Shown here in pieces: positions 63,113 to 64,000 of a stretch of DNA of 64,000 nucleotides. The stretch is from Flavisphingomonas formosensis. GTDB taxonomy: Bacteria > Pseudomonadota > Alphaproteobacteria > Sphingomonadales > Sphingomonadaceae. A program made the translations under genes and the position numbers. Under the pieces are notes generated by a model, which had not been told where the DNA came from, made no database searches, and worked only from the letters and a program-made list of their open reading frames with translations. The stretch is taken from NCBI RefSeq assembly GCF_009755815.1, contig NZ_WRPK01000002.1, positions 675,112-739,111 of the forward strand, written 5' to 3'. Positions within the stretch are counted from its first letter, which is position 1, and each line of letters starts with the position of its first letter.

Positions 63113-63677
63113 CGATGGCTTTTTTACCGTTTCCTCCTTCGAGACGCCGCGAGCCAGCAAAATCCGCATCAAAAGATTCGCGACATTCGACGATTGCGCG
63201 ATAAGCACGCTGCAGGTGCTTCTCGACCGCGCTGAGGCTGATCCCGAACGCAGCCGCGATCTCCTTCTGGGACTGGCCTTCCATGCGGAACCGCCGGAGG
63301 GCCTCGCCGGTACGCTCGGGCAGCGCATCCAGGATACGCTTGACCTGCTCGACCTGTTGGCGCGCGATCAGCCCGCGTTCCGCGGAGGGTTGCGGATCCG
63401 CCTCGCCGCCTTCGGCGGTCTGCTCGTCGACCCAGCTCTGCTCGCGCCGGACGCGGCGCATCGCCGCACGGCGCCGGTCGAGCAGCAGATTGTCGGCCAT
63501 GCGATAGAGATAGGCGCGCGGCTCGGCGATCGGGCCACTGCCGAGCGCGGCCGCCTTCAGATACAAATCCTGCAATATATCCTCGGCTTCGTCGCCGGAC
63601 GCGCCTCGTGCCGCCAGAAAGCGCATCAGCGCCTGACGCATGGTGACGAGCAGCTGCGCTAGTCCCGCTTCGGCCAT
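63102..63677 (-). CDS. FecI-type ECF sigma factor
   Basis: A 191-residue extracytoplasmic-function sigma factor. Region 2 shows LMRFLAARGASGDEAEDILQDLYLKAAAL and PRAYLYRMADNLLLDRRRA. Region 4 contains LDALPERTGEALRRFRMEGQSQKEIAAAFGISLSAVEKHLQRA, a helix-turn-helix for the -35. It lacks region 3, as expected. It leads the fecR-receptor-deacetylase-glycosyltransferase gene chain and is divergent from dxs. Confidence 0.93.
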   Translation of the reverse strand: MAEAGLAQLLVTMRQALMRFLAARGASGDEAEDILQDLYLKAAALGSGPIAEPRAYLYRMADNLLLDRRRAAMRRVRREQSWVDEQTAEGGEADPQPSAERGLIARQQVEQVKRILDALPERTGEALRRFRMEGQSQKEIAAAFGISLSAVEKHLQRAYRAIVECRESFDADFAGSRRLEGGNGKKAIDDG

Positions 63678-63864
63678 GGCCGCGCTTTACCGGCGAGATG
63701 TGACGAAAGTCCATCGGGGGCTCGCACCCTTGCGGACCATTCAGCTGCGATGCAGGAAAGCCACGCTCTTTAGAGCATTTGCAGCCACCCCGCCGAACCG
63801 CCCGCGAGCGGGTTGCGTCTTGGAACGGTTCGACTAGGAGGTGGCACAGGAGACGCCTCTCGTC

Positions 63865-64000
63865 ATGAAACTGTCGTTAGAAACGCCGCTTCTTGATACC
63901 GTTGACACGCCGGAGGATCTGCGGGGGCTGGAGCCTGGGCAGTTGCGGCAGCTTGCGGACGAGCTTCGCAGCGAGATGATTTCTGCGGTGGGAGTGACGG
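63865..64000 (+). CDS. dxs: 1-deoxy-D-xylulose-5-phosphate synthase, first codons
   Basis: Only the first 45 residues are in the window. They read [20 protein letters not shown] followed by [17 protein letters not shown], the characteristic start of bacterial DXS, the first enzyme of the MEP isoprenoid pathway. The ATG at 63865 is used; an in-frame GTG at 63841 is possible, with AGGAG directly adjacent. It is divergent from the FecI sigma-factor gene; the intervening 187 bases hold no gene. Confidence 0.85.
   Translation, partial: MKLSLETPLLDTVDTPEDLRGLEPGQLRQLADELRSEMISAVGVT

Overview
The window is high-GC, densely packed alphaproteobacterial chromosome, most likely from a sphingomonad (Sphingomonas or a close relative). 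The pointers are the hisB-hisH-hisA-hisF-hisE order, an alphaproteobacterial SspB, an ATP12-type F1-ATPase assembly chaperone, DUF2585, DUF3297 and DUF985 proteins, a PEP-CTERM protein, and a FecI/FecR/TonB-receptor set. No rRNA, tRNA, CRISPR array, insertion sequence or phage gene was recognised. Functions come from reading protein motifs by eye, without database searches.

Layout. 1-4830: the 5' part of hrpB, a DUF985 cupin, three lipoproteins (two share a C-terminal domain), small membrane proteins and a MAPEG protein. 4831-8243: an unusual intergenic region (an 11-bp-periodic direct repeat, a short ORF and a GC hairpin), then the overlapping crcB, RluC-type synthase, HAD hydrolase, small membrane protein and ATP12. 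8229-12034: hypothetical proteins, adenosine kinase and an amino-acid permease. 12186-16151: histidine genes with a HIT protein and an intercalated PEP-CTERM gene. 16227-20604: sspB, fumC and a YfiR-YfiN-YfiB-like c-di-GMP signalling operon. 20778-31247: mostly housekeeping (gmk, obgE, proB), TetR, PhzF, a TlpA-like lipoprotein, paired thioesterases, EVE and a Gly/His-rich secreted protein. 31397-35584: aldehyde dehydrogenase, a VapBC pair and typA. 35709-40235: a nucleotidyltransferase divergent from an ABC exporter, then two linked secreted proteins of unknown function.

40535-48104 is a self-contained tripartite RND efflux locus: a TetR regulator, three matching dyads that look like its operators, a promoter, a 12-residue leader peptide with a very strong ribosome-binding site, an unknown 131-residue protein, then adaptor, pump and outer-membrane factor. 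48435-54817 carries an alpha/beta hydrolase, an epimerase and an ADP-forming acyl-CoA synthetase in overlapping order, then SDR, DsbA-family and SnoaL-like genes.

54964-63677 is the most system-like region: nine genes on the minus strand, nearly all touching or overlapping. In transcription order they are FecI sigma factor, FecR anti-sigma factor, STN-domain TonB receptor, DUF2334 deacetylase, glycosyltransferase, polytopic membrane protein, DUF2141 protein, second glycosyltransferase and a small Cys-containing protein. I infer a signal-controlled pathway that makes or modifies a surface glycan or glycolipid. The window ends in the first codons of dxs on the plus strand.
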